Notes: generated by a model not told the origin, from the letters alone. Counted from the stretch's first letter, positions 31,951 to 42,545 are shown. The stretch: DNA of 64,000 bases from Ectobius pallidus (GCA_964059195.1 CAXKWD010000011.1:33904066-33968065), one strand, 5' to 3'. Numbers and translations are program-made.

Positions 31951-33282
31951 CGAGGCGTGTTTTTTAAGTAAGTACCGTTTTGCGATTCCGCCGCCGCAGC
32001 GCTACGGTCGGCGTTCCGCGCATGCGCGCTGGTTACCTACATCTCTTGTCTACGCACTGACGCCATTACAGTCTGATTCTTCATTGTATACGTTGTTTAC
32101 TGAGTGTTTAAGATGCCTCCGACAATCGTGAGTCCCGCCGATTGTGAAGTACGGGCTGTTATACGATTTCTTAGTGCTAAAGGCGTAAAACCGATCGATA
32201 TTCATCGTGAGATCTGTGAAGTTTACGGACAAAACATTATGAGTGATGGAATGGTAAGGAAATGGGTGAGAGCATTTAAAGATGGCCGCACAAATGTGCA
32301 TGATGAAGAACGGACTGGGCGTCCTTCGGTCTTTAAAGAAGATTTGGTGCAGAAAGTGGAAGAAAAGGTGAGAGAAAACAGACGCTTTACAATTTCATCA
32401 ATGTGCGACTGGTTTCCTCAATATTCTCGTAGTGTTTTGTATCGCATTGTGACCGAGAACTTGAATTACCGGAAATTGTGTTCACGTTGGGTTCCAAAAA
32501 TGTTGACGGATTTGCACAAAACCCAACGTTGTGGCAGTGCATTGACTTTCCTTGAGCGGTACCACAATGAAGGTGAAGATTTTTTAGACCAAATTGTTAC
32601 TGGTGACGAAACATGGGTGGCCTACGTCACACCAGAATCAAAACAACAATCCATGGAATGGCGACATTCATCATCACCCAAAAGAGTGAAGTTTAAGCAA
32701 ACAATTTCTGCCCGGAAAATCATGTGCACAGTTTTTTGGGACAAAAAAGGAGTATTGCTAGTGGAGTTTCTGCCTCGTAATGAGACAATCAATGCAGCGT
32801 CTTATTGTGAGACATTGAACAATCTGCGTCGTGCAATCCAGAACAAAAGACGTGGCAAGTTGAGTAAGGGTATCCGTTTTGCTGCATGACAATGCCCGTC
32901 CACATGTGGCTAATCGGACCAAAGATCTCATCAAATCTTTTAAATGGGAAACTCTAGATCATCCTCCATACAGCCCTGATCTGGCGCCCAGCAACTACCA
33001 TTTGTTCCTGCACTTGAAGAAACACCTGGGTGGTCAGCGTCTTCAAGACGATAACGAAGTCAAAACAGTTGTGATACAGTGGTTAACAAGTCAGGCGGCA
33101 GAATTTTATGAGGAGGGTATTCAAAAACTGGTGCCACGTTATGACAAGTGCCTCAATATTCACGGAAATTATGTAGAAAAGTAGATTAAGGTACAGGCTT
33201 TCATGTAAAATTAAATTATTGCGATATCTTTGCACGTCTTTTTTAAATTCCAAAACGGTACTTACTTAAAAAACACGCCTCG
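31951..33282 (+). mobile_element. complete mariner element, 1332 bp, perfect 32-bp inverted ends, TA duplication
   Basis: The 32-bp ends (31951-31982 and 33251-33282) begin CGAGGCGTGTTTTTTAAGTA and are exact inverted copies. TA flanks both sides. Length, ends and a single intronless transposase frame fit mariner. Perfect ends mean recent insertion, yet the transposase is disabled (see CDS). Related but decayed ends (CGAGGTGCGTTCATAAAG) occur at 59205. Confidence 0.95.
32113..33184 (+). pseudogene. mariner transposase, frameshifted and with altered catalytic triad
   Basis: It starts at ATG 32113. The N-terminal half holds the paired helix-turn-helix DNA-binding region (VIRFLSAKGVKPIDIH and SDGMVRKWVRAFKDGR). 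The DD34D catalytic core has the first Asp in IVTGDETWVAY and the second in LHDNARPHV. The third position, 34 residues later, is Asn in LAPSNYHLF where the family has Asp. A T-run at 32877-32880 is one base longer than the frame allows. The first part therefore ends at 32889 and the rest lies in the next frame to the TAG at 33184. Either lesion should abolish transposition. The C-terminal FYEEGIQKLVPRYDKC is otherwise intact. Confidence 0.9.
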
Positions 33283-33465
33283 TAGCAATATTTTTCTTTG
33301 TTCCAGGTGAATTTACCATTTTAATAATGTTAATTGTAACTCATTCTAACGATGAAGCTACTTTAAAAATACCCTTTTATAACGATATTTGGAGGTTGAA
33401 TTGTTACTGCCAAACCAGTAGCTGAGCCTTATGGATGGTAGCTGGTATCAGATCAGTATCCTTCC
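33283..33465 (+). mobile_element. pogo/Tigger-like repeat, right part of the mariner target
   Basis: It begins TAGCAATATTTTTCTTTG and continues through AACGATGAAGCTACTTTAAA to GGTAGCTGGTATCAGATCAG, collinear with the reverse complement of 14166-14340. After removal of mariner and one TA the two parts join without gap relative to that copy. Confidence 0.55.
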
Positions 33466-33705
33466 TAGCCACCAATATTGTTTTATGGGTGCCTGATATC
33501 TGTTACGTTTCTTAAAAATTCCAGAAAGGTTAATGAGGGGTGGAAAATAGGATCACTGAGGCTAAAGTCATCCCTTATGTGTGCAAAAACAAACAGTGAG
33601 TTAGATTGTTATTTCAACACCAATTAAAACACCATAAGAAGCAACTTTTACTATAATATATCGGCCTACAACAAGATGTAATACAGACAATTATTGTCAT
33701 TGCAG

Positions 33706-33787
33706 GTATCTGGAGCGTCAAGAGCCACTCGGTTCAGGCTGGTCAACTTACAGATCTTTCTTTTGAAAACATATTCAACAAACTTGG
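33706..33787 (+). other. exon-like repeat unit a, open in frame with the 16.1 kb exon
   Basis: An acceptor TTGTCATTGCAG ends at 33705 and a strong donor GTAAGTACT starts at 33788, so this is an 82-base exon-like unit. Entered in phase 1 it reads GIWSVKSHSVQAGQLTDLSF then ENIFNKL without a stop. The donor of the 16034-16105 exon leaves exactly that phase after its hydrophobic run. Similar units occur at 33881, 35118, 35206 and 35372, where the TGG of this unit is TGA. The gene is unidentified. Joining over 17.6 kb is inference. Confidence 0.35.
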
Positions 33788-33880
33788 GTAAGTACTGAAA
33801 ATGAGACATAGGAATCAAAATATAATTACAGTTTAATTATGTAGGCCTACATCAGTTAACTCTGATAATTATTATTCCAG

Positions 33881-33959
33881 GTCTCTGAAGGAGGGAACCA
33901 TTCGTTGAATGGCTGGTCAACTAGCAGAGCTTTCCTGAAAACGTCTGCCACAAAGTCAG
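33881..33959 (+). repeat. exon-like repeat unit b
   Basis: TTATTATTCCAG ends at 33880 and GTAAATCC follows at 33960. The core (TGGCTGGTCAACTAGCAGAG, then TTTCCTGAAAAC) parallels unit a. In the frame of unit a it has stops, so it is probably a decayed duplicate. Confidence 0.5.
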
Positions 33960-34277
33960 GTAAATCCTGAAGAGATATTTTGCCGGAATTAGAATTGATT
34001 AATATACAGGCCTAATTATGTACTTTAATCAGGATGTATTACTGATAATTTAATTGCAAGTACTGTGAAATAATGTTCAGGAAAAATATGTAAGGGCGTT
34101 TTCACAAAACTCGTTATTTATAAAACGCATGCGACTTTGAGATTACGGTGTGTCTTTATGCTTCAATCATAGGTAGGAGAGGTCCGGATTTTATCGATAA
34201 ATTCACGAACAACTTTAGTTATATATACTGTATTCTGTCGGTTGTAAATTTTATGATTTGACTAAGGCTTTTGACGC

Positions 34278-34775
34278 CGTCATGGTGGCTCAGCGCGTGG
34301 GCCTGGCATGCAAGCGGTCCCGGGTTCAAATCCCGAGGCAGGCGGGCGTGTCATTCGTGGTGAACGAAGTCGTAACTGTGGGGGTTTTTCTCGGGGATCC
34401 TCTCCATCCCCCCTCTCATTCCACCGACACTCTCCACTTCACCTTCAAGCTCCCCCTCATTATCATCCCATTTCCTTTCCCGGCCTTCGGATCATCTCCC
34501 GTCGCTGACTACAGATCCGTCGGCCTGGGCTCGAACACCGGTACCTCCTCTGATATTTCTGAGGTAGGGAGGTCTGGTAGGGGTGCACTCAGCCTCGTGA
34601 TTCAAATTGAGAAGCTACTTGATGGAGAAGTAGCGGCTCCGGTCATGGAAACCACCATTAACGGCCGTGGGTGTCGGCATGCTGACCACATGCCCCCAAT
34701 CCTGCCGTCTGCCTATGGTAGATGACGCAGCGGTCGGGTGGTAGGCCTTGTCCCTTCTGCGTTGTTAGCACCACG
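34278..34775 (+). mobile_element. tRNA-derived SINE (family GTGGCTCAGCGCG)
   Basis: The head ATGGTGGCTCAGCGCGTGGG is followed by a TGGCATGC anticodon-loop region, and GGTTCAAATCCCGAGGCAGG is a near-perfect B box and tRNA 3' side. The ~500-bp body is GC-rich and ends in GGTCGGGTGGTAGGCC ... CCACGGAGTTAG. That end recurs alone at 27922-27979, which confirms the 3' limit. The open frame through it (34258-34725) is a side effect of GC content. No flank duplication was found. Confidence 0.7.
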
Positions 34776-35117
34776 GAGTTAGTTTTAAGTGTAATAGTGA
34801 CATAAGAGTACTGAAAAAGTTGTGCCATTTAAAGTTTTTGAAAATAAACTTTCTGGATAATTGCAGTATTTTCATAATGGGGAAATGTAGATGAATAAAC
34901 AAAAAGAATCTCAATTTAGTAATTGATTTTCCATAATATTATGAAATTAAAACATAGTATGAACTATCATGTTCTTCTTGAATTTAACCTGTGATGCATT
35001 TTCTAAACATATCCTGTCATTTAACAGTAGGCCTATATTTTTATAAAGTTTCTCCTGAAAATGAAAAAAAAAAAGAATTATATAATGATTTTGTGAAAAC
35101 GATCCTTTATTCGTTTC

Positions 35118-35330
35118 AGGATGCTCAATTTCCAGAGCTTTTCTTAAAACAACTTCAACAAAGTTATGTAAATGTTGGAGAGATGTCTTACCGTAGGACT
35201 GTTATTGCAGACACCTATTCGTTGAAGGGTCACTCAATACATTCTTATCCTTTTAACTATCTTTTCTGAAAACATTTTCAATAAAGCTAGATAAATATTG
35301 CAGAGATGTCTCAGAGTATTATAACATAAT
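35118..35330 (+). repeat. exon-like repeat units c and d
   Basis: Unit c (about 35118-35195) carries GATGCTCAATTTCCAGAGCT, TTCAACAAAGTTATG and GAGATGTCTTA. Unit d (about 35206-35330) carries GACACCTATTCGTTGAAGGG, TTTTCTGAAAACATTTTCAA and GAGATGTCTCAGA. Both correspond to units a and b plus their downstream flank. The frame 34991-35269 runs through them by chance. Confidence 0.5.
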
Positions 35331-35371
35331 TATACTGTAATTATACTTAATACTGACAATTTTATTTGCAG

Positions 35372-35455
35372 ATATCTGAAAAGCCACTCAGTTCAGACTG
35401 GTCAACTTAGAGGGCATTTTTCAAAAAAGGTTGGTAAACACCGAAGCGATGTCTC
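35372..35455 (+). repeat. exon-like repeat unit e, which supplies the start codon of the next CDS
   Basis: TTTTATTTGCAG ends at 35371. The unit reads ATATCTGAAAAGCCACTCAG, then CAGACTGGTCAACTTAGAG and finally GAAGCGATGTCTCACTC. This last part equals the GAGATGTCTCA flank of units c and d, so the ATG at 35449 and codon 2 of the cytidylyltransferase-like frame belong to the repeat. Confidence 0.55.
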
Positions 35456-36198
35456 ACTCGAAACCAGCACCTTTCAGCGATGATGAGGATGCTATAGCAA
35501 AGAGAGAGATGTGTGATTATAATACAAAAATCACACTGCAAGCAGCACTAACAGGCAAGGCACCTAGAACCGTCCGCGTTTACGCGGACGGGATTTACGA
35601 CCTTTTTCATGTGGGGCATGCCAACCAAATGCGCCAGGTGAAGAATGCCTTCCCCTCCGTGTATCTTATCGTTGGTGTCTGCAATGATGACCTTACATAT
35701 TCGAAAAAAGGAATAACTGTAATGACAGAAGACGAAAGGTATGAGGCTGTACGTCATTGCAGATACGTGGACGAGGTTGTAAAAGATGCACCCTGGGAAT
35801 TAGATGAAAACTTCCTAACTCTGCATAAGATAGATTTTGTTGCACATGACGACATTCCTTATGTCAGCGAAGGTAGCACTGATATCTACGCTTTTCTGAA
35901 AGAGAAAAATATGTTTCTACCAACCAAGCGCACCGGTGAAGTTTCAACTTCTGGTATAGTAGCGCGAATTATAAGGAACTACGATAATTACCTTCGTCGC
36001 AACCTTGCTCGTGGATATTCCGCCAAGGAATTAAATATTCCACTTTTGAAGCAGACAACGATTTTTCTTGAAGACAAGACATCTACACTAGTACAAAGTG
36101 TCAAATTTCATTCTCGTCAAATGGTGGTTAAGTACATTATTAACTTCGTGGGTTCCCTAATGTGGGGTTGTGTAGAATGGGTGTTGGATATATTTTAA
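35449..36198 (+). CDS. choline-phosphate cytidylyltransferase-like protein (PCYT1/CCT type), intronless, altered signature
   Basis: CCT makes CDP-choline from phosphocholine and CTP, the rate-setting step of phosphatidylcholine synthesis. This 249-codon frame from ATG 35449 contains the family's catalytic domain: RVYADGIYDLFHVGHANQMR with the HxGH nucleotide-binding motif, VGVCNDDLTYSKKGITVM with the conserved lysine, ERYEAVRHCRYVDEVV, APW and FVAHDDIPY. The signature RTEGISTSDI is RTGEVSTSGI here: the E-G order is reversed and Asp is Gly, at residues that shape the CTP site. After KELNIPLLKQ the membrane-sensing amphipathic helix is replaced by an unrelated tail ending in a hydrophobic stretch (VVKYIINFVGSLMWGCVEWV). 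Animal CCTs are about 330-490 residues; this is shorter. The open frame without introns suggests a retrocopy. It may be a lineage-specific paralogue or a decaying copy. A TTG 18 bases upstream is not needed. Confidence 0.8.
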   Translation: MSHSKPAPFSDDEDAIAKREMCDYNTKITLQAALTGKAPRTVRVYADGIYDLFHVGHANQMRQVKNAFPSVYLIVGVCNDDLTYSKKGITVMTEDERYEAVRHCRYVDEVVKDAPWELDENFLTLHKIDFVAHDDIPYVSEGSTDIYAFLKEKNMFLPTKRTGEVSTSGIVARIIRNYDNYLRRNLARGYSAKELNIPLLKQTTIFLEDKTSTLVQSVKFHSRQMVVKYIINFVGSLMWGCVEWVLDIF

Positions 36199-36774
36199 AC
36201 AGGTTATACCCATAACTCTAGGACTATGAACCCCCAACTTTTTATTTTATTCTTGCTGTGTTGAAATTATTTTTGCATAACCATCTCCTTTTGAGTAATT
36301 CCAAACTCCACTTAAGTAATTTTATTATGATTTTCATGATGAATGAAAAACTTATAAACCCATTATTCTACGTATTTTAACTGTATCCATTAGGGGTTGT
36401 TTTGTATAACAACCTAACCGAGTATGAAAAAAATTATGTCTTAGTGTTGTGGTTAAGTTAGCTTCTCCAATCTATTAATTTCTTCCTGGAGCCACTTAAG
36501 TCTATACATTTGAGAAAAGAAAGCACAGTAATGGACAGTATTAATAAACTCTTTAATGCTAATTGCATTTGACTTGTATAATCTACATTCTCAATATGAT
36601 AATTAACTAAATTTAGTTCGTTAACTTAAAAATTAAAGAAATATCCTTTTTGAGATAATTCGCAGACTACGTATAGAAATGGTCCCTAGGCACTTTGATG
36701 AAATAATACCTGTTCCTTTTAACGCTCGGAGTGTTGAGTACCAATCAGAAATACGCGGCAGTCAATGAAGTAAG

Positions 36775-37062
36775 TAAAGTAAAGTGTTCCCTATACAGGC
36801 CATGGAGGCCCAGAGGGGTGCAGGAGGGTGAAGCTCCCAGATTTTGAACATTCGGCACACGAAGGTGGTAAGGTTGTCACTTTTACCCCCAGGATTACTC
36901 CTGGTACTCATTTCTGTTAGAGGCTGAGTCGACCCCAGGGCCGTAGTGCCACCAGAAGGATTAGGACAATTGAAAAACTCCAACGACCTCATCGCGGATC
37001 AAACCCGCGACCTTCCAGTTTGTAGCGCAGCGCCTCAACCACTACGCTACGGCGTACCCCAA
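36775..37062 (-). mobile_element. full-length tRNA-derived SINE (family GTACGCCGTAGCG) with 13-bp duplication
   Basis: TCAATGAAGTAAG flanks both ends (36762-36774 and 37063-37075). Read on the minus strand, the head GTACGCCGTAGCGTAGTGG contains the A box, and a B box GGGTTTGATCC follows. A body ends in GCCTGTATAGGGAACACTTT and a TTTACTTTACTTAC-like tail. This is the reference copy of a family with members at 43320, 50237 and 57197. Confidence 0.9.
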
Positions 37063-37407
37063 TCAATGAAGTAAGGGACTAATAATTACGTATATAACTT
37101 AAGAGCTGTTTAGAATTGAATTTTTTCTTGACTCGGTGGGTTTTGGAAGAATGGATTTTCTTCATTTATTTCCAATATACAGTTCTACTACAAAACGTTA
37201 CTACAGATACTACAAGGCACTACAGTGAAGCACATGGTTCTCATCCTAGTAAGAGGTAACACGGAAACAAAAACAAACAAAAAAACTATACAGATTTACT
37301 GAAGTGGAGTTTGGAAGCAGCCTGTTCATTTGGTTTATCAATACTGTATAGAATGATAGTATTATAATTTGTTTTTATCATTATTTATATGTCTGTAAAA
37401 AAATAGT

Positions 37408-37548
37408 ATGGGTTCGACTGAACCGAAATCAAAGAAGCAAAAGAAAAAGAAAATGAAAAAGCAAAAGCAAAAGTTCAACAAATTGAGCAACATGTTCCAA
37501 AGGTCACATAACCCGATCGAAATGAAAAGTGAAATAATAAAATGTTAA
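37408..37548 (+). other. short lysine-rich frame, unidentified
   Basis: The 46 codons begin MGSTEPKSKKQKKKKMKKQK and end in a stop after EIIKC. The A-rich codons make this partly a composition effect. It lies 1.2 kb downstream of the cytidylyltransferase-like frame and could be an exon of something, but no homology is recognised. Confidence 0.2.
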
Positions 37549-39253
37549 CTGGCCTCACTTAAAGTCTTTTTACCTGGTGGGTTTGATGCCACCCCCTTCG
37601 TAGTTCATGACACTAAAAGAACTGAGAGTCCTAGGGTTAAAGAGCATTATTAAGAAACTATATTTTCTAAGGCATCATGTTTTAGCCATTTTAACTGTTC
37701 ATTGACCTCAATTGTAACATGTAGTATGTGATATTATTTCGTTACATTCCATGTAAACTACTTTTCAAATGTACATAATTATTATATTGCAATTTTGCGG
37801 TGGATATGCTTGTGTTTACAAACTTATGTACTGATGAATTGCCCTTAAGGCTTTTTTAGAAGCCACTGCTTGAACAATATTTTAAAACCAATTGATATTT
37901 TGTGTAGGTTTAACTTCAAAGAATTTTATTGGAATGAAATTCTTCACTTTCAGTTTGTTACCAAATTAATAATCTATTCTCTCCTTTTCCCATTTTAAGG
38001 GGGTAATGTGTCAAACTTCTAGGTTCTAAAATTTTAAAGCTACATACTTAATTTACGAAATATTTAGAAATTCATGCATTGGATATTTTTTATCTTATCT
38101 AAAAAAAAGGATAAACAATTAATATTCAATGCAAGTCTAAATTTCAGAAAAAAAAGTCATGGTCACCACTCATATTTTATCTTTATTTTAAAAACTATTG
38201 AAATAATAAGAACATTCATGCGCTATTCTTTTATTCATACTTTGTAGAAACTACAGTTAAAATTTCAGACTTCTTGCATTAAATTTGTAGAACGTAGTTA
38301 GTAGTGAATATATACAAATACAGTAAAAATAAGAATATGGGAAAATGGCTGCAATCTTTGAATTATATTTAAATAAAAAATTATACATGCAGCCTCATCA
38401 TTTAAACGAAAAATGGTACATATTGCCTCATCAAAAGCACTGAACCTTATAACTGATACTATGTAATTAAACCAACTTCAATATTACTTTTATTTTTCTT
38501 AGGGATAATCTTCTAAATTCAGTTTAACTTTGTCGAGAATAATTTATTTTCATCACTAAGATTTAAACATTTAACGAGTATAGCCATTTTAATATCGCGT
38601 AATTATTAGGAAGCCCAAAAAGTGCCTGAGGGCATTGCAATTTAGCGAACATATACGTTAGGGCAAATTGTATTTTTGATATAGAAACAAATAATTCTAA
38701 TTTTTACCAACAATTTTGAATGTCTTCGTCATTACTCCCTTAGTTTAGCAATAAAGAAATTCCGTACATTTCTCTATCATTTTAGTCTAATTACCGGTTA
38801 ATAATTCATCTTACTCTTGGTGTTGAGGAGAATTTCTTATGTGCCACACTTCGATTAATTTTTAATAACTTTTTCCTATAAACTCCTTTCTCCAGATCCG
38901 TGTTACTGGACATCTTAATATGAAATTTTGTTCCGCATCTCCATCATTTGCTTATTGGAAAATTTACCTTAAAAATCCTTTTTCCCTATATCCCGAACCT
39001 GCACGTAGTTAATACTGTCTTTTAGACTTTTAGTCAATAGGCTATAATTATGCTGGATATTAGTAGTTGAAGTAGCAGTAAATGGTTAATTTTGCCTGTG
39101 CAGTGTTTAGGCCATAAGACCTTCCATTCAATCAGATTATCAAAATATAGAATGCTAGAAATACAATAAGACATAAAATATTATAAAATAAGAGTGATTT
39201 GAATGAACAAAAAAGTGGTGTGTAAGAAACTAAAGACTAAGGCTAAATCTAAG
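37549..39253. other. intergenic DNA without a recognisable gene
   Basis: 1.7 kb of AT-rich DNA. Nothing identifiable was seen on either strand. Confidence 0.5.
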
Positions 39254-39261
39254 ATTATGAC

Positions 39262-39893
39262 TAGGGTTCGGATGTTTATGACATGTCATATTTTTATCCT
39301 GATCTCCATTCTCGCCGCAAAAACAAATAAAACATGAATTGCACATTTGTTATCCTAATTGGACCGTTTTTATTTTGCATATAAAGCCATATGTTGGTCG
39401 TTTTCATGGTCTTGGTCATATTTCGGTCACATTTGTAATTTAATGTCATATTTCAGTTATAAATTCGGTGAAAGAACACATTTATGCAGTATGTGAACTA
39501 ATTTGTCGACCTGAATTTTTTTCCGAAAAAGAGTCACGAATATTTTGGTTTTTACTGTAACTGACAATTACCTCTTCCTCCTTGTTGTTAACAAGTTCCA
39601 ATAGTGATGTTTTTAACACTTTTCCAGTGGTATCTGGAAACTTTAACATATTAGAAGTTCATTACAAGTAAAACCGTAAATCACCTGCATTGTTAAAAAG
39701 TGATTATCTGATTGAATTCATGTGATGTAATAATTTACTGTCAATAAACGTTTTAAATTAGAACGTTTATTTTTAGAAAATGCGTTCTTTTATGAGGTCA
39801 TATTTGGGATTTTTGGGTCATATTTAGTCATTTTTAAGGTCATATTTGCAGTCATATTTTCCACTTTTTCAGTTAATAAACATCCGAACCCTA
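39262..39893. mobile_element. 632-bp hAT MITE with 8-bp duplication
   Basis: ATTATGAC occurs on both sides (39254-39261 and 39894-39901). The ends TAGGGTTCGGATGTTTAT and ATAAACATCCGAACCCTA are exact inverted repeats of 18 bases. Many GGTCATATTT words lie inside. It is non-coding. Confidence 0.9.
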
Positions 39894-39901
39894 ATTATGA
39901 C

Positions 39902-41460
39902 TAAGCGTAATAATTAATTGAAAGTATTTCTAAGTCCCATTAACGAGTAAAGAATGTTAAAAGCGAAACAATGGAAAGTGTCAAATTAAGTTGCAATGAA
40001 ATTTTAAATTTGTGAAATAAAGTTGCAAGCAGTTTAAAGAACAATTTAAGTTTTATAACTGACAGAATTTTATAAGTGTTTCAGAATTGGCTATACTAAT
40101 TATGTGACAAAAATGAATACTGCGTGCGACACAAATAAATAATATTTTTCCTAATTGTAAATCATAGTCTGATGTACTGGATTTTGTATGTAGGCATTTC
40201 ATTTTACTCATTTCTTCACCATATCTACTTTTTTTCTCTATTCCGTTTTCTTCTTTTAAGTAATGTTTTTATTTTTGTACATTCTCGTCTGATGTTTATA
40301 AGTATGATGTTCTTAATTTTCAGTTTATTACCCTAATTTAATCCTTATGTTTTGTAGCACAGTTTGTAAATAAATTAAACAAATAACCTCTCTGGTTTCT
40401 TTATGGCAATAATTCAGTGCTCCGGTATCACGCCCATAGAGTTAGATGATATTTACAAAAATATTTTTTGGGATAGATACCTTTGCTATTCTGGAGGAAT
40501 AGTTAAAAAATAGTTAATGGTAATGAACATTTCGTTAAACAGGTCATTTCTGTATAATTACTTCCTATGTAAAAGTGAAATTTTGATGAAAATTGTTGTT
40601 ATATAGGCCTACACAAATTATGGGAAAGTTTATAATGTAAAACCAATAAATTTTGTAATATTACTATGTTTTAAAAATGACTTTTATATAACCATAGTAT
40701 TGTTTTATGTTTAAACTATGTGATTGTTTTATTGTACAAGTTCATTGAATAAAGTAATGGATATTTGTAAATATCGAAGATGTGCATTTCTATGTATAAT
40801 GTATTTTAGGAAAAGTATTGTCAGGATTATTTTTTCAGGAAAAAATATTAATACAAAATCCGGGAAGGGAAAGATATATAATTTATTTTTACCGTTAGAA
40901 AGACTAGCATCTATCACACTATGAATAAAGCCTTTGTAACACAACTTACGATATAATTGAGAAGATTATTCGAAGAATTTCAGGAAGCTGTACTTGAATC
41001 ACTCGCCAGTTCTCTACCAATCTGTAAAAAAATAACAAATAATCGATTTATAAAGATGTAGTCCTTGCTGGGTATCACAATGGTGGATATTTCTGCGAGT
41101 CCTAAAGAACATCTTGAATAGGAACATGGAGAAAACATAGTACACATTACAACAGCTGTTTATAAAGCTAGAATAATACTACTGTATTTTAGCAACTTAA
41201 AATGTTTATTGTGGTACATGATAGACAGATCTTTAAACAGTTTGGAATCTTGGTTTGGTATTTAGACGAAATGGTGGTTTCACAATCTAAAACAAATGGA
41301 ACGAGCTATCATTTGAAACGCAAACTTGTCTAAATCTCTTCGGCACAAGTGCGCGATTCACTCATTTACCTTTCAGGTTTCAGCTTTCCGGTTTTTTTGC
41401 GCGGATGGAAGAACGAAAGTAACGAAACTGAGGGTTTACATAACCGATATTAAATTAACT
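39902..41460. other. intergenic DNA
   Basis: AT-rich with several AATAAA words. No gene or element ends were seen. Confidence 0.45.
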
Positions 41461-41466
41461 TACATT

Positions 41467-41467
41467 G

Positions 41468-41532
<65 letters not shown>
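41467..41532. repeat. (ATT)n microsatellite
   Basis: ATT repeats over about 65 bases. They create a spurious poly-leucine frame. Confidence 0.95.
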
Positions 41533-41619
41533 GTATTTTCGTTTCGGAATAACTCATTTAAACCTTGTCAATGCTATAGTGAAAGAGAAAGTTTCAGTGA
41601 AGGTGAACCGTCAGTAGTG

Positions 41620-41697
41620 TTGGTACACATTCACCGACCCTTTCTTATGCTAGTGATTGTATACCTTCACTAGCATGAGGTAGGGAATGTGTACCAA
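41620..41697 (+). ncRNA. miRNA-precursor-like hairpin (candidate)
   Basis: TTGGTACACATTC at 41620-41632 pairs with GAATGTGTACCAA at 41685-41697. After a 5-base bulge CCCT pairs with AGGG, then ATGCTAGTGA pairs with TCACTAGCAT around a ~10-base loop. The 78-base imperfect stem-loop has the size and the internal loops of a pre-miRNA. It could equally be a small foldback remnant. Expression is unknown. Confidence 0.35.
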
Positions 41698-42306
41698 TTT
41701 ACTGCAATTATAAAACATAGTTATCATTCAGAGTGCCAATTCTGTTTTATAACAAGTAAATCCGTGCGATGAAAACATTCAACAATGGCCTTGAGAGTCA
41801 GTATGGTAGCCACATAATCCTATTCCTGTCATCTACCATTGAGATCTAAAGATGAATGGCAAATCCTATCCCCATGGGATGTATCATGATGGGCCATGTG
41901 ACGGTTACCAAAGTTGGTACTAATGCAGTGGCATGAAGATTTGTAGCACTAGTGGGATAAAGTGCAATTTTACTTCGTGAGTCTTGTGTTAAAATTCGTA
42001 CGTTTAATTTAAGTTGTCTAAAAAATAAGTTCCACCGATACAATGTTATGAATAAATAAAACATATTTATATGGAGCTGGGAACAAAACAGATCCAGGAT
42101 ACATTTGTAGTCAATTAATACATTAAAAAAAAACCAGTGCACTCAAGTCTTTCTGATTAAAATTTATCAGTTAACATGATATATGCACTGTGTATCTGCA
42201 ACTTACACAAAATATGAATAATAGTCTGGAATATGAAACTCTCACAGGGGTATCTCCAACTCCATTAAAAAAGGCCTGACTTCATAAAATGAACAATGCA
42301 AATTAC

Positions 42307-42545
42307 CAGAAGCGTAACGAGGGGGGGGTTTGAGGGTTTGAACCCCCCCATTGATTAAAAAAAGGAAAATTGTACAATTTTTTAAGTCTCCTTACAAATT
42401 ACTTAATACGAGTATAAAGCGTGGGAAGCTTAAAACTCGTTATTGTGCATCTTCATTTTTTAAATTTTCCGGGGGAGGACCCCCGAACCCCCCTCTCCCC
42501 CCAGACGTTATAACCCCCCATATGGTCGGCCTGGTTACGCCTATG
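42307..42545. mobile_element. 239-bp hAT-type MITE with 8-bp duplication
   Basis: The flanks are CAAATTAC (42299-42306) and CAAATGAC (42546-42553), one mismatch. The ends are CAGAAGCGTAACGAGG and CCTGGTTACGCCTATG. Interior G- and C-runs and TTTTCCGGGGGAGGACCCCC resemble the element nested in E (621-1719), suggesting distant kinship. Confidence 0.75.

Noticed and set aside
34258..34725. 155-codon plus-strand protein
   Set aside because: It lies wholly within a tRNA-derived SINE, whose GC-rich body leaves frames open by chance.
41326..41673. 115-codon protein with a leucine run
   Set aside because: The leucine run is the (ATT)n microsatellite, and no other support exists.
41846..42142. 98-codon minus-strand frame ending HPMGIGFAIHL
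   Set aside because: The C-terminal part looks protein-like, but I could not tie it to a family or to splice sites. It may belong to an unrecognised repeat.
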